The translations under genes and the position numbers were made by a program. Positions 24,432-33,025 of a stretch of 64,000 bases of DNA are shown one piece after another. The notes under the pieces are model-generated. The model ran no database searches. It saw only the letters and a program-made list of their open reading frames with translations, and was not told where the DNA came from. The DNA comes from CADCVT01 sp036389485 (GTDB lineage Bacteria; Actinomycetota; Thermoleophilia; Solirubrobacterales; Solirubrobacteraceae), in contig DASVPR010000021.1 of assembly GCA_036389485.1 (NCBI GenBank), forward strand, positions 1 to 64,000. The letters run 5' to 3'. Positions within the stretch are counted from its first letter, which is position 1; every line of letters begins with the position of its first letter.

Positions 24432-25331
24432 ATGATGCGCGGCATGTATTCGGCGATCAGTGGTCTGAAGACCCATCAGATCGCGCTTGACGTCACGGCG
24501 AACGATCTGTCGAACGTCAACACGGTGGGCTACAAGTCGGCCCGGACGACGTTTAAGGACTCGTTGACGCAGATCCAGCGGTCCGGTACGGCGTCGAATC
24601 CCGGCGTGGGGGGCGGCAACCCGGCCCAGGTCGGGCTGGGCACGCAGCTGGGCTCGATCGACAACGTGATGGTCAACGGGGCGTTTCAGGCGACGGGCAG
24701 CCCGCTGGATGTGGCGATCTCCGGTGAGGGTTGGCTGCGCGTCGGTATCGGTTCGCCGACGGGCGGCAATCCGACGGCGGGCGTCCCCAACGGGCCGAAC
24801 TCGGTCGAGTACACGCGGGCGGGCAACTTCACCCGCAACGACGCGGGCTATCTGATCACCCAGGATGGCTCCTACGCGCTGGGGCTGTCGCGTCCGGCGG
24901 GGACCGCCGGCGCGCAGAACTGCTTTATCAACATCCCGGCGGGGGCGACCGATGTGGCGATCGCGCCGGATGGCGCGGTGTCGTTCGTGCCGCCGGCGGG
25001 CTATACCCAGCCCGCGGCGCTGCCGCCGATCGCCAACGGCCGCGCGGTGGTCGGCTACCTGACGCTGGCCAAGTTCTCCAACGAGGGTGGGCTGGAGCGC
25101 GTGAACTCCAACCGCTGGCGCTCGACGGGCGCCTCGGGCCCGGAGACGATCGGCACGCCGGCCGGCAACGGTTACGGCCAGTCGATCGGCGGCACGCTGG
25201 AGATGTCCAACGTCGACCTGGCGACCGAGTTCACCGACATGATCAGCGCGCAGCGTGGCTTTCAGGCCAACTCGCGCGTGATCTCGACGGCGGACGAGAT
25301 GCTCAACGACCTCGTTCGCATCCGAGACTGA
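24432..25331 (+). CDS. Flagellar hook/basal-body rod family protein (FlgE/FlgG type)
   Basis: Axial flagellar protein of 299 residues. The N-terminal rod motif MMRGMYSAISGLKTHQIALDVTANDLSNVNTVGYKSART is the defining signature. A central beta domain contains VAISGEGWLRVG, EYTRAGNFTRNDAGYLIT and GQSIGGTLEMSNVD. The C-terminal coiled segment TEFTDMISAQRGFQANSRVISTADEMLNDLV pairs with the N-terminus in the rod/hook. The length lies between FlgG (about 260) and FlgE (about 400), so I leave it as FlgE/FlgG type. It has its own leader and no other flagellar gene in the window. Its codons are somewhat less GC-biased (many GGT, GAT) than those of its neighbours. Confidence 0.9.
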   Translation: MMRGMYSAISGLKTHQIALDVTANDLSNVNTVGYKSARTTFKDSLTQIQRSGTASNPGVGGGNPAQVGLGTQLGSIDNVMVNGAFQATGSPLDVAISGEGWLRVGIGSPTGGNPTAGVPNGPNSVEYTRAGNFTRNDAGYLITQDGSYALGLSRPAGTAGAQNCFINIPAGATDVAIAPDGAVSFVPPAGYTQPAALPPIANGRAVVGYLTLAKFSNEGGLERVNSNRWRSTGASGPETIGTPAGNGYGQSIGGTLEMSNVDLATEFTDMISAQRGFQANSRVISTADEMLNDLVRIRD

Positions 25332-25614
25332 CGCCGCGCGCGGCGACTGCGGTCGCCCGCGTCGCGGCCACCTACTCGCGGGGTGTTGAACGTGCGAGGC
25401 CGAACCGGCGCGGGTCGGGCTCTCGCCACGCTGAACGTCGCCTGGCGCCGTCCTCAGCGGGCGGCATCGTGCTCCGCCCTCGCCCGCGCGCGTCGTAGGT
25501 TACGTCGACCGCCCTCCGCGGCGCCATCGGGCTGATCGCGGGCCTCTCCTCGCACCCACGGCCTCCAGCGGATGGAGAGGACGAGCGTGCCGTGCGCGGA
25601 CGGGTGCCGGTGGT
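25332..25614. other. Non-coding stretch after the hook-family gene
   Basis: It begins with the palindrome GCCGCGCGCGGC (25333-25344) two bases after the TGA, a possible terminator for the hook-family gene. The rest is low-complexity GC-rich sequence in which I see no gene on either strand. Confidence 0.45.
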
Positions 25615-25642
25615 GCCCGCGCGCGCGGAACTTCGCGCGGGC
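25615..25642 (-). terminator. Strong hairpin downstream of the small peptide gene
   Basis: GCCCGCGCG (25615-25623) and CGCGCGGGC (25634-25642) form a perfect 9-bp stem around a 10-nt loop, 19 bp past the peptide stop on the minus strand. There is no U-tract, as is common in high-GC actinobacteria. It marks a plausible end of the transcript coming from 28255. Confidence 0.5.
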
Positions 25643-25661
25643 GGTCGCACGGGTACGCCGC

Positions 25662-25724
25662 TCAGTTTCGCTCGTGCGTGGACGCGGCGGGAGCGAGCCG
25701 ACGGCTGCTCGACTTGATCTTCAT
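25662..25724 (-). CDS. Putative 20-residue peptide (MKIKSSSRRLAPAASTHERN)
   Basis: A very short frame beginning at ATG 25724, preceded by the full anti-16S complement GGAGGTGA with 4 bases between, the best ribosome-binding site I see in the window. It ends at TGA 25662-25664. It lies 124 bp downstream of the FMO-like gene on the same strand and is followed 19 bp later by a strong hairpin. The peptide is basic and Ser/Ala-rich with no hydrophobic segment, so it is not a membrane toxin. It could be a modified-peptide precursor, a signalling peptide, or a leader. The coding assignment rests on the Shine-Dalgarno and the context, not on homology. Confidence 0.45.
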   Translation of the reverse strand: MKIKSSSRRLAPAASTHERN

Positions 25725-25848
25725 GTCTCACCTCCTCTCTGATCGCCACCTCCATGCTGGGAACCGCGGGACCTCCTTGAGCCCCGGCAGAAAGACCGGT
25801 TTCCGTAGGCCGCGAAGCCTCCACCGGGCGACCCGGAGCAGAGCCGCG

Positions 25849-27444
25849 CTACAGACCCGCTTGGAGGTGCGCCGGCGCGGCGGAGGTTCCAAGCTGGCGG
25901 AAGGCCGATTCGAGGAACTCGACGAGCGGGTCGACCAAGTACCGCCGCCTGGAGCGCTGGACAGTGAGTCCAGCGTGAGCGCGTAGGCTCGCCGGCTCGC
26001 CATCGACGGCGTCGACGAGCAACTCCAGCGGAAGCTCGTATCTGTCCACCGGCCGACCGCCCACGAGACACCGAACGACGGGCACGCGGCACCCATCAAG
26101 ACGATGCTCGAAGCCCACGTCGATGTGCCCGCGGAGACGCGGAGCGACGTGCTCGGCGATGTAGTCGACCGGCAGAGCCGGCCGACACGCCGCGCTGACA
26201 TCCGAGTCGCCGAGGGTGATCACGTCACGGAGGTACGAGGGCTGCAGCCAGAGACTGGATGCGCGAGACAGCCGGGAGATGACGTGCGAAGCGAGCTCCT
26301 CGCCGGCCGCGCGGTGGACAACGGAGGGCATGGGTACGCGGTGGTGCTCATGCTCGACGAGATCGAAGAGGATGCGCGCGCAATACCGGAAGCCCGCGAT
26401 CGACCCCGATGTGGATCGGAGGACGTTGCGCGCCTGTACCAAGCTTCCTGCGAAGTACATCCCGCTTCCCTCGCACGCGCGCCAGTCGCTCGTCATGGTC
26501 GGCAGCCGGTGTCCCGGCGGGACCACGCAGTTGCACGAAGCATCGAAGATGCTGTCGTCGAATGCGAACCCGGTGCAGCGAATGACGGCGTCGTAGGAGT
26601 GCTCCTGGACCGACGACTGGCTGCGCAGCCGGACGTGGTAGCCGCCGTTGCTGGGAACGATCCAGTCGACCTCGCAATCGAAGATCTGGGTTCGCCCAAC
26701 GAGGACCGACAGTTCCGCGAGCCGGGAATGCTCAGCAGCCAGGTCCCCCGGACGCTGCGACGACGACCGCAGAAGTGCGCGGTGAGGACTCGTGAGATGC
26801 ACGGTCGCTCCCGTTCTGGTGAGCTCTTCGGCGACCTCGAATCCGGAGTTTCCCTTCCCGATGACGAGCACTCGCTGCCCGTGGTAATGCCGACCCGCCA
26901 GCTCGACGCTCTCATAACCGACGGCGTGCTCGATCCCGGGGATTTCGGGGACATGAGGCCTGCCCAGCCCGGTGGCGACGACAAGGTGACGTGACCTCAC
27001 GGGCTCACCCTCGGCGGTGAACAGGACGTATCCCTCGCCATCGTGGAAAACCCCCGTCACAGGAGCCGACGAGCGAATTGCGATTCCGCTGGTCAGAGCG
27101 AATGCACGCAGGTATTCGATGTACTCGTCGGCGCTGGGGAAGAGTCGTGCGCTGTAGGGGTCGAACGGCAAGTGGCCGGACTCCGTCAGGAGCGCATTCC
27201 AGTCGCTGCGAAGGGCGCTTTCGCTACTACGTGACCTCGGGCCTGTCACGGTGGGCGAGATGAGGGTGCGTACCCGCGGAAACCGCTGGAAGAAAGAGCC
27301 GACGGACTCCGCTTCGAGCACGACGTAGTCACGACGCGCGGCCTCGAGGAAGCGGGCGAACTGAAGCCCGCCCGGACCGGCGCCGAGGACGACGTAATCG
27401 AACCGCCTCGTCGGCCGCCCTACGTCTCGCGGCCTGTAGATCAT
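25849..27444 (-). CDS. FMO-like FAD/NAD(P)-dependent oxidoreductase
   Basis: A 531-residue flavoprotein. The FAD motif GAGPGG at residues 21-26 is followed by VVLEAESVGSFFQRFPRVRT, a flavin-monooxygenase-like lead. The NADPH motif GKGNSG is at 196-201, preceded by HYHGQRVLVI. ATGL (158-160) and RCTGFAFDDSIFD are the usual linker elements. After about residue 390 there is an extension of some 140 residues (ending VEFLESAFRQLGT) without recognised family. The ATG at 27444 is the natural start relative to the FAD motif. Alternative substrates include thiols, amines or a peptide. The third-codon positions are more mixed than in surrounding genes, consistent with transfer. It is downstream of an unrecognised gene and upstream of a 20-residue peptide frame. 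Confidence 0.82.
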   Translation of the reverse strand: MIYRPRDVGRPTRRFDYVVLGAGPGGLQFARFLEAARRDYVVLEAESVGSFFQRFPRVRTLISPTVTGPRSRSSESALRSDWNALLTESGHLPFDPYSARLFPSADEYIEYLRAFALTSGIAIRSSAPVTGVFHDGEGYVLFTAEGEPVRSRHLVVATGLGRPHVPEIPGIEHAVGYESVELAGRHYHGQRVLVIGKGNSGFEVAEELTRTGATVHLTSPHRALLRSSSQRPGDLAAEHSRLAELSVLVGRTQIFDCEVDWIVPSNGGYHVRLRSQSSVQEHSYDAVIRCTGFAFDDSIFDASCNCVVPPGHRLPTMTSDWRACEGSGMYFAGSLVQARNVLRSTSGSIAGFRYCARILFDLVEHEHHRVPMPSVVHRAAGEELASHVISRLSRASSLWLQPSYLRDVITLGDSDVSAACRPALPVDYIAEHVAPRLRGHIDVGFEHRLDGCRVPVVRCLVGGRPVDRYELPLELLVDAVDGEPASLRAHAGLTVQRSRRRYLVDPLVEFLESAFRQLGTSAAPAHLQAGL

Positions 27445-27514
27445 GCCCGACCGAACCGGCGGGCTCGGCGCACCCCTAGCAGCATGGCCAGGGCTCGGGC
27501 GCCGGATCGCAATA

Positions 27515-28255
27515 TCATATGTAGTCGGTATCGCAGTACTGGCCCTTGCGAAGGGCAAGACAGCCCGCAGCCACTGCTTCCTTCATGGGGAACACCGACT
27601 CGAGCGTCTCGCTCAGCAGTTCGCCGCCCCGGAACCACGAGGCACGGTAGTCACGGCCCTCTCCGTCTCGATGCGCACGCCAGCGGAGCGAGTACTCATG
27701 GCCTGAGTGCAGGGTCTCGCGGATGTGGCCGGCCGACGACCGGCCGAAGCCGAACTTGACTTGGCTTTCCGATGCGACGCGCTCGGTATCAGGGTCGAGC
27801 GTGGCGAACCAGACTTCGCCCTGAAAGTCCCTCGGCTGGGCAGGTGCCGGGAAGCACGCACGCCCGCTGTCTCCGTGGATGTAGTGTCGACCGATCCAGA
27901 GCCGGTCCACCTTGAGGTCGCTCCGGTTACGGGTGACGACGGTGCTTCGCAGATGCCCGTGCAGGACCTCGTGGATCCGGACCTCGCTGTAGAAACCCGC
28001 GTGGCGCGCCTGAATCCAAAATTCGTGCTCAGGTCTCTCGCCCGTGAGCCTGAGGGCTTGCGGCTCGTGCAGGCGGCCGAAACGGATTTGCGCGCCATCG
28101 AGAACCGTCCGGCTGTCGTACTCCGTGACGGGGGATTCCGTAACCAGGATCTCGAATGGCGTCACCGCGGGCGGCTCAGGCGCCTTCAACGGCTCCCTGA
28201 GCATGCGCTGGAGCTGGGTCAGCGAACGCGCGCGACCGAGTTGGGGTAGCCGCAT
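27515..28255 (-). CDS. Unrecognised 246-residue protein upstream of the FMO-like gene
   Basis: No family recognised. It starts MRLPQLGRARSLTQLQRMLRE and has no signal peptide and no transmembrane helix. The body is rich in Arg, His and aromatic residues with beta-like alternation (YSEVRIHEVLHGHLRSTVVT, DFQGEVWFATLDPDTERVAS, YSLRWRAHRDGEGRDYRASW), suggesting a beta-sandwich or jelly-roll-like fold. Three cysteines occur in mid- and C-terminal positions (ACFPA, GCLAL, YCDTD). The ATG at 28255 has the Shine-Dalgarno AGGAGAGGA; an upstream in-frame start lacks one. The gap to the FMO-like gene is 70 bp on the same strand. Confidence 0.6.
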   Translation of the reverse strand: MRLPQLGRARSLTQLQRMLREPLKAPEPPAVTPFEILVTESPVTEYDSRTVLDGAQIRFGRLHEPQALRLTGERPEHEFWIQARHAGFYSEVRIHEVLHGHLRSTVVTRNRSDLKVDRLWIGRHYIHGDSGRACFPAPAQPRDFQGEVWFATLDPDTERVASESQVKFGFGRSSAGHIRETLHSGHEYSLRWRAHRDGEGRDYRASWFRGGELLSETLESVFPMKEAVAAGCLALRKGQYCDTDYI

Positions 28256-28299
28256 GGTGATCCTCTCCTGTTCGAGAATCGTGGGCGGTGCAAAGGCTC

Positions 28300-28328
28300 T
28301 GCCTACCACCCCACCGGCAATGCGTCAA
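28300..28328 (-). promoter_or_regulatory. Candidate promoter for the 28255-25662 unit
   Basis: On the minus strand TTGACG (28328-28323) is followed after 17 bp by TAGGCA (28305-28300). The -35 is good and the -10 poor. It lies about 45 bp before the Shine-Dalgarno-preceded ATG at 28255 and after the end of the MMPL gene, so the unit could be transcribed independently. Confidence 0.35.
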
Positions 28329-28407
28329 CCGCTCCTCCGCACTTGTGGCGCCCGCCCGTGGCTACCGCTCCAGGTTCGTTGACAGCGCCCTCTGCACGCG
28401 CCTTCGC

Positions 28408-30543
28408 TCATGCGGGCGGGAGCGACGGCTCGACGCGCAGCAGGCGCGCCGGCCAGTGCGGCAGCCACCAGTTCCAGCGGCCCATCAGCGAGATCACGGC
28501 GGGGACGATCAGGGCCCTGATGATCGTGGCGTCGAGGAGGATGCCCGCGGCCAGCCCGGTGGCCATCATCCGCACGTCGGTCTCGGGCGCCGACGCCATG
28601 GACGTGAACGCGAGGAAGAGGATGAGCGCCGCGCTGGTGACCAGCCTCCCCGTGCGCCCGATGCCCCGCACGACGGCTGTCTCGGTCGACCCGGTGCGGT
28701 CGTACTCCTCGCGCATGCGGCTGAGGATGAAGACCTCGTAGTCCATCGACAGGCCGAACAGGAAGGCGAACACCATCAGCGGCATCCACGACGGGATCGA
28801 GCCGGTGGCCTGGATTCCCCAGATCGCCTCCGAGCCGTAGCCCTGCTGCCAGACGAGCACGAGCACGCCCCACGCCGCGGCGACGCTGAGGATGTTCAGC
28901 ACGATCGCCTTGAGGGGCAGGAGCAGCGACCGGAACGCCCGCGCGAGCAGGATGAACGTCGAGATCGCGATGAGGGCGATCATGATGGGGAAGCTGCCGT
29001 AGACGGCGTCGATGAAGTCCGCGTTGGAGGCCGGCTGGCCGCCGACGCGGACGCCGGGCCCGGCCGCGTGCGCGGCATCGCGTACGCGGTCGAGCGTCGC
29101 GCCCCCGGCGTCCGTTCCGCTGTCGGGCGTCGGGATCGCCTCCACGAGCGCGGTGCCCGCGCGGCGCCACTCGGGCTGCTGCGGTGCGACGGCGCCGTGG
29201 ACGCCGTCGACTCCGTCGAGCGCAGCGGAGACCTGCCGCGGATCCGCCGACCGGTCGACGAGGATCTCGTGCGGCAGCAGCGCACCCTCGCCGATGCCCG
29301 ACCGCTCCAGGGCGACGAGGCCGGTCTTCGCGTCGCCCGACTTCGCCATCGTGTCGGCGTCCGACGTGCCGAGCTGCAGGTCGCCGGCCGCCGCGGCGAG
29401 CGCGACGATCACGGCGATCCCCGCCCCCGCGGCGATCCAGCGGCGTCGCGCGACGGCCTCGGCCCAGCGCGTCCACGCGCGGCTCGCCTTGTCGTCGGTG
29501 CGCCGGTGCGGCCAGTCCAGGCGGGGGCCGACCTTCGCCAGCACGACCGGCAGCAGCGTGATCGCCACCAGCGTCGAGACGAGCGGGATGAGCATCCCGC
29601 CGTACCCCATCGAGCGCAGGAACGGCAGCGGCAGGGCGATCAGCGCCAGCAGGCCGATCGCCACGGTGATCCCGCTGAACACGACCGCGCGGCCGGCGGT
29701 CTCCATCGCTCGCTGGACGGCCTCGTCGCCGCTGTGCCCGTGCGAGCGCTCCTCGCGCCAGCGCGAGACGACGAGCAGCGAGTAGTCGATCGCCACGCCG
29801 AGGCCGATGAGCGCGATGAGGAACTGCACGATCGGCGAGACGTCGGCCAGCTGTGTCAGCCCGAGCAGCAGCAGGAACGTGGTCAGGATCGAGACGATCG
29901 CCATCAGCAGCGGGACCAGGGCCAGGAAGGAGGCGAACACGAAGGTGAGCACGGCCAGCGCGCCGAGGCCGCCGATGACCGCCTCGGCGAGGACGCCCGG
30001 CCCCTGGCTCTCGCCGCCGGCGTCGGCGGCCAGCGCGTCGAAGCCCGTCAGATGGACCGGCGCGCCGCCCACCGTCGCCCCGCGGACGGCCGCGCGCGCG
30101 GCCCGCTCGGCCTCGGGGTTCTCCCCGAACGCCGAGTCCTTGCCGGGCGGCGGGTAGACGAGCGCGAACGTCGTACGCCCGTCGCGCGAGACGAACGCGC
30201 TGTCTCCCGTCGACGCGTAGGAGGCGATGCGCGACCGCGGCAGCGCTCTGCGCAGGCGGGCATCGAGCTTCTCGAGGTCGCCGCGTACGGCCGCGGACTT
30301 GACCGATTGGCCCGCGGGCAGCTCGACCACGGGCAGCAGTGGAGCGCTGTCGCCGCCGGTGCCGCGATAGCGCTCCGCGATCGCGACGTTGGTCTCCCAG
30401 CCCTCCTTGTCGGGGACCGAGAACTCCGGCTTCAGAGCGTCCGAAGCGGGTCCGGCGGCGGCCATGCCGGCGAGGGTGAGGAGGAGCCAGGCGGCGACGA
30501 CGATCTTCTTGTGGGCGAGGACCCATCGGGTGAGCGTGGACAT
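28408..30543 (-). CDS. MMPL family (RND-type) transporter
   Basis: A 711-residue inner-membrane exporter of the MmpL/HAE2 family, often moving lipids or drugs. It has the twofold architecture: a transmembrane helix at the N-terminus, a periplasmic domain, and a six-helix bundle containing GLGVAIDYSLLVVSRWREE. A second periplasmic domain and a second bundle with FGLSMDYEVFILSRMREEY follow. These paired Asp-Tyr motifs lie in the proton-relay helices. The ATG at 30543 gives the usual MSTLTRWVLAHKKIVVAAW beginning. The response regulator gene stops 58 bp upstream on the same strand, so regulation by that two-component system is likely. Confidence 0.93.
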   Translation of the reverse strand: MSTLTRWVLAHKKIVVAAWLLLTLAGMAAAGPASDALKPEFSVPDKEGWETNVAIAERYRGTGGDSAPLLPVVELPAGQSVKSAAVRGDLEKLDARLRRALPRSRIASYASTGDSAFVSRDGRTTFALVYPPPGKDSAFGENPEAERAARAAVRGATVGGAPVHLTGFDALAADAGGESQGPGVLAEAVIGGLGALAVLTFVFASFLALVPLLMAIVSILTTFLLLLGLTQLADVSPIVQFLIALIGLGVAIDYSLLVVSRWREERSHGHSGDEAVQRAMETAGRAVVFSGITVAIGLLALIALPLPFLRSMGYGGMLIPLVSTLVAITLLPVVLAKVGPRLDWPHRRTDDKASRAWTRWAEAVARRRWIAAGAGIAVIVALAAAAGDLQLGTSDADTMAKSGDAKTGLVALERSGIGEGALLPHEILVDRSADPRQVSAALDGVDGVHGAVAPQQPEWRRAGTALVEAIPTPDSGTDAGGATLDRVRDAAHAAGPGVRVGGQPASNADFIDAVYGSFPIMIALIAISTFILLARAFRSLLLPLKAIVLNILSVAAAWGVLVLVWQQGYGSEAIWGIQATGSIPSWMPLMVFAFLFGLSMDYEVFILSRMREEYDRTGSTETAVVRGIGRTGRLVTSAALILFLAFTSMASAPETDVRMMATGLAAGILLDATIIRALIVPAVISLMGRWNWWLPHWPARLLRVEPSLPPA

Positions 30544-30601
30544 GCTCACGATGGTCGGGCCGGGCGGCGTCTCTGTCGTCGGGCGGCGAGCGGCTCCTGC
30601 G

Positions 30602-31282
30602 CTACGTCGCGCGCCGTACGCCGCCGGCGGCGACGAGCCCGGACTCGTACGCGAAGACGACGAGCTGCGCACGATCGCGGGCGCCGAGCTTGAGCATCGC
30701 GCGCGAGACGTGCGTCCTCGCGGTCGCCGGGCTGATGACCAGGCGCTCGGCGATCTCGTGGTTCGACAGCCCGGTCCCGACGAGCGCCACGATCTCCGCC
30801 TCGCGCTCCGTGAGCTCGGCCAGCAGGTCCGCCGACGGAGCCCTGGGCGCGGGCGCCTCCGCGAACGTCTCGACCACGCGGCGCGTGACGCTCGGCGACA
30901 GCAGCGACTCGCCGTCGGCCACCGCGCGCACCGCGCGCACGAGGTCGCCCGGGTCGTCGGCCTTGAGCAGGAAGCCCGCCGCGCCGGCGCGCAGCGCCTC
31001 GAAGACGTACTCGTCGAGCTCGAACGTGGTGAGCATCAGCACGCGCACGTTCCCGAGGTCGTCGTCGGCGGCGATGCGCCGCGTCGCCTCCAGGCCGTCC
31101 GTGCCCGGCATGCGGATGTCCATGAGCACGACGTCGGGGCGCTGCTCGCGCACGAGCGCGACTCCCGCGTCGCCGTCGGCGGCCTCGCCGACGATCTCGA
31201 CGCCGTCCTCGGCGGCCAGCAGGGCGCGCAGGCCGGCGCGGACCATCGCCTGGTCGTCGACGAGCACGACGCGGACGCTCAC
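30602..31282 (-). CDS. NarL/LuxR-family response regulator
   Basis: A 226-residue transcription factor. The receiver domain has VVLVDD at residues 5-10, phospho-acceptor Asp55 in VVLMDIRMPGTDG, and the switch Thr/Lys region LMLTTF and LLKADD. The C-terminal LuxR helix-turn-helix is LTEREAEIVALVGTGLSNHEIAERLVISPATARTHVSRAM. The start overlaps the kinase stop (ATGA). It presumably controls the downstream MMPL exporter gene. Confidence 0.95.
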   Translation of the reverse strand: MSVRVVLVDDQAMVRAGLRALLAAEDGVEIVGEAADGDAGVALVREQRPDVVLMDIRMPGTDGLEATRRIAADDDLGNVRVLMLTTFELDEYVFEALRAGAAGFLLKADDPGDLVRAVRAVADGESLLSPSVTRRVVETFAEAPAPRAPSADLLAELTEREAEIVALVGTGLSNHEIAERLVISPATARTHVSRAMLKLGARDRAQLVVFAYESGLVAAGGVRRAT

Positions 31283-32361
31283 GACGACGGCAGCGACGCC
31301 GCCACGCGGAAGCCGCCCTCCGGTCGCGTGCCCGCCTCGAAGCTGCCGCCCAGCGCCGCCGCACGCTCGCGCATGCCGGCCAGGCCGCGTCCGTCGCGCA
31401 GCACCGGCGGCGCGCCGCGCCCGTCGTCGACGACCTCGACGTCGACGCCGCGCCCGCGGCGAACGAGCCGCACGTGCGCCCCCGCGCCCTCGCCCGCGTG
31501 CCGCGCGACGTTCGTCAGCGCCTCCTGCACGATCCGGTAGGCGGCCGCGCCGACGACGTCCGAGACGCCGTTCCCGGCGCCCGCGACCTCGAGGTCCACG
31601 TCCATCCCGGCGCGGCGCATCCCGTCGACCAGCCGGGGGACGGCGGCGAGGTCGGGCACGGGAGCACGCTCGGCGCCGTCGCCGTCGCGCAGGACGCCGA
31701 GCAGCGCCCCGAGGTCCTCCAGCGCGTCGGTCGAGATCTGCCGGATCGCCCGCAGCGCCACCTGCGCCTCGCGCGGATCCCTCTCCATCACGCGGTCAGC
31801 GACGCCGGCGCGCAGGGCGATCGTCGCGAGCCCATGGCCGACGACGTCGTGGACCTCGCGGGCGATGCGCAGCCGCTCCTCGACCAGGCGGCGCGCCGCC
31901 TCCTCCTCGCGCGCGCTGTCGCGCAGGGTGCGCGCCCGCGAGCGGTCGGCCGCGATCCTCGGCGCGGCGAGCAGCAGCAGCGCGATCGGCAGCTCGTGGA
32001 CGCTCACGCCGATGGAGATCACGCTCGCCGCGGTCAGCACGATCGTGGACGCGAGGGCCCACGGGAGCCAGTCGCGCGTGGCCGGGCGATACAGCCCCAG
32101 GCAGCCGAGCGCGGCCAGCGCGGACGCGAAGATCGGCCCGCCGTCCTCGTTGACCAGCAGGAACGCGGCGACCGCGGTGACCGTCACCGCGACCGTGACC
32201 CGGGGCGAGCGGCGGCGCACGGCGAAGGCCAGGCCCGCCGCTGCGGCGAGCGGATAGGAGACCCAGGACAGCTCCTGCGGGTCCCCGGCCAGCGGCGTCG
32301 TCGTCGCGAGGAACACCGCGGCGAACACGCCCGTCAGCACGTCGATGCGCTGGTCGTGCAT
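31279..32361 (-). CDS. Sensor histidine kinase (HisKA_3/NarX-like, DesK type)
   Basis: A 360-residue kinase. The N-terminal half is four to five transmembrane helices with almost no extracytoplasmic loop, suggesting that it senses membrane state or an intramembrane ligand. The dimerisation/phospho-acceptor segment RIAREVHDVVGHGLATIALRAG has His171. The ATPase domain has the N-box EALTNVARHA, the G1-box VVDDGRG and the G2 region GRGLAGMRERAAALGG. It is coupled to the response regulator by a four-base overlap. Confidence 0.94.
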   Translation of the reverse strand: MHDQRIDVLTGVFAAVFLATTTPLAGDPQELSWVSYPLAAAAGLAFAVRRRSPRVTVAVTVTAVAAFLLVNEDGGPIFASALAALGCLGLYRPATRDWLPWALASTIVLTAASVISIGVSVHELPIALLLLAAPRIAADRSRARTLRDSAREEEAARRLVEERLRIAREVHDVVGHGLATIALRAGVADRVMERDPREAQVALRAIRQISTDALEDLGALLGVLRDGDGAERAPVPDLAAVPRLVDGMRRAGMDVDLEVAGAGNGVSDVVGAAAYRIVQEALTNVARHAGEGAGAHVRLVRRGRGVDVEVVDDGRGAPPVLRDGRGLAGMRERAAALGGSFEAGTRPEGGFRVAASLPSS

Positions 32362-32418
32362 GCTCGCGATCGTAGGCCGCCTCGCCGGCGCCGTCGTCCG
32401 CTCCGTGTCGCTAGTCGC

Positions 32419-32640
32419 CTACGTCAGCCGACGTACGCGCGCTCGAGCGTGAGTTGGGCGTGCAGTCGCCCCACCTTCGAGGCGCAGCGCGCCGTCCCCC
32501 GTCCGTTGGACGCCCGTCGGGATCTCGACCAGGACGCGCGAGGAGCCGATCGCCAGCTGCCCCGTCACCATCAGCCCGCCGTCCCGTGCGGCGACGGCCG
32601 TCGTGGCGAACACGATCCGCGGGTGTCGCTCGACGTCACG
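32419..32640 (-). pseudogene. YceI-like domain fragment
   Basis: The frame reads VERHPRIVFATTAV...GGLMVTGQLAIG...GDGALRLEGGATA, matching the central part of YceI-type lipocalin proteins. Everything N-terminal is missing. After EGGATA the expected family C-terminus is replaced, while a natural-looking end (LHAQLTLERAYVG) is open in another frame. It is therefore probably a truncated, frameshifted remnant. A short expressed protein starting at GTG 32613 is the alternative. It lies 57 bp before the histidine kinase gene on the same strand. Confidence 0.4.
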
Positions 32641-32767
32641 TCGCGACCGGACGGATGACCCCGCGCGCGGCGCACCGGGCGCTCGGCCGCACGGTCCCCG
32701 ATCTGTTCAGTGGCTCGGGCGGCGGTCAGCGCGCGTCGCGCTCCGACGAGCAGGACACCCGGCGGCG

Positions 32768-33025
32768 TCAGGGCTCGCGCGCAGCGCCTTCGTCGTCGCC
32801 CGCCCCGCGCGCGCGGCGGAAGTAGTACACGGCCGTCGCCGCTCCCTCGGTGAGCAGGGCGAGGACGATCAGGCTCCACGCGACGTAGAACGCGGCGCCG
32901 TGGACGTCGCCGAGGAGCAGCAGAAAGAGGCCGGTGGTCACCGCGACGGCGCGCACCGCGAACTGCCACGGGAACCGTGGGCCAGCGGCAGCCGGCGGCC
33001 CGCGGCCGCCTTGTACGCCGGTCAT
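32768..33025 (-). CDS. Small two-helix membrane protein
   Basis: An 85-residue protein with two hydrophobic helices (FAVRAVAVTTGLFLLLLG and AFYVAWSLIVLALLTEGAATAVYYF), a short Gly/Pro lead and an acidic/basic tail. No family recognised. The ATG at 33025 makes an ATGA overlap with the desaturase stop, so it may act with the desaturase in the membrane. Confidence 0.65.
   Translation of the reverse strand: MTGVQGGRGPPAAAGPRFPWQFAVRAVAVTTGLFLLLLGDVHGAAFYVAWSLIVLALLTEGAATAVYYFRRARGAGDDEGAAREP

Noticed and set aside
25372..25824. 150-codon minus-strand frame overlapping the small peptide
   Set aside because: Arg/Ser/Pro-rich with no motif and no Shine-Dalgarno at its ATG. The strong GGAGGTGA lies inside it and points to the other frame at 25724.
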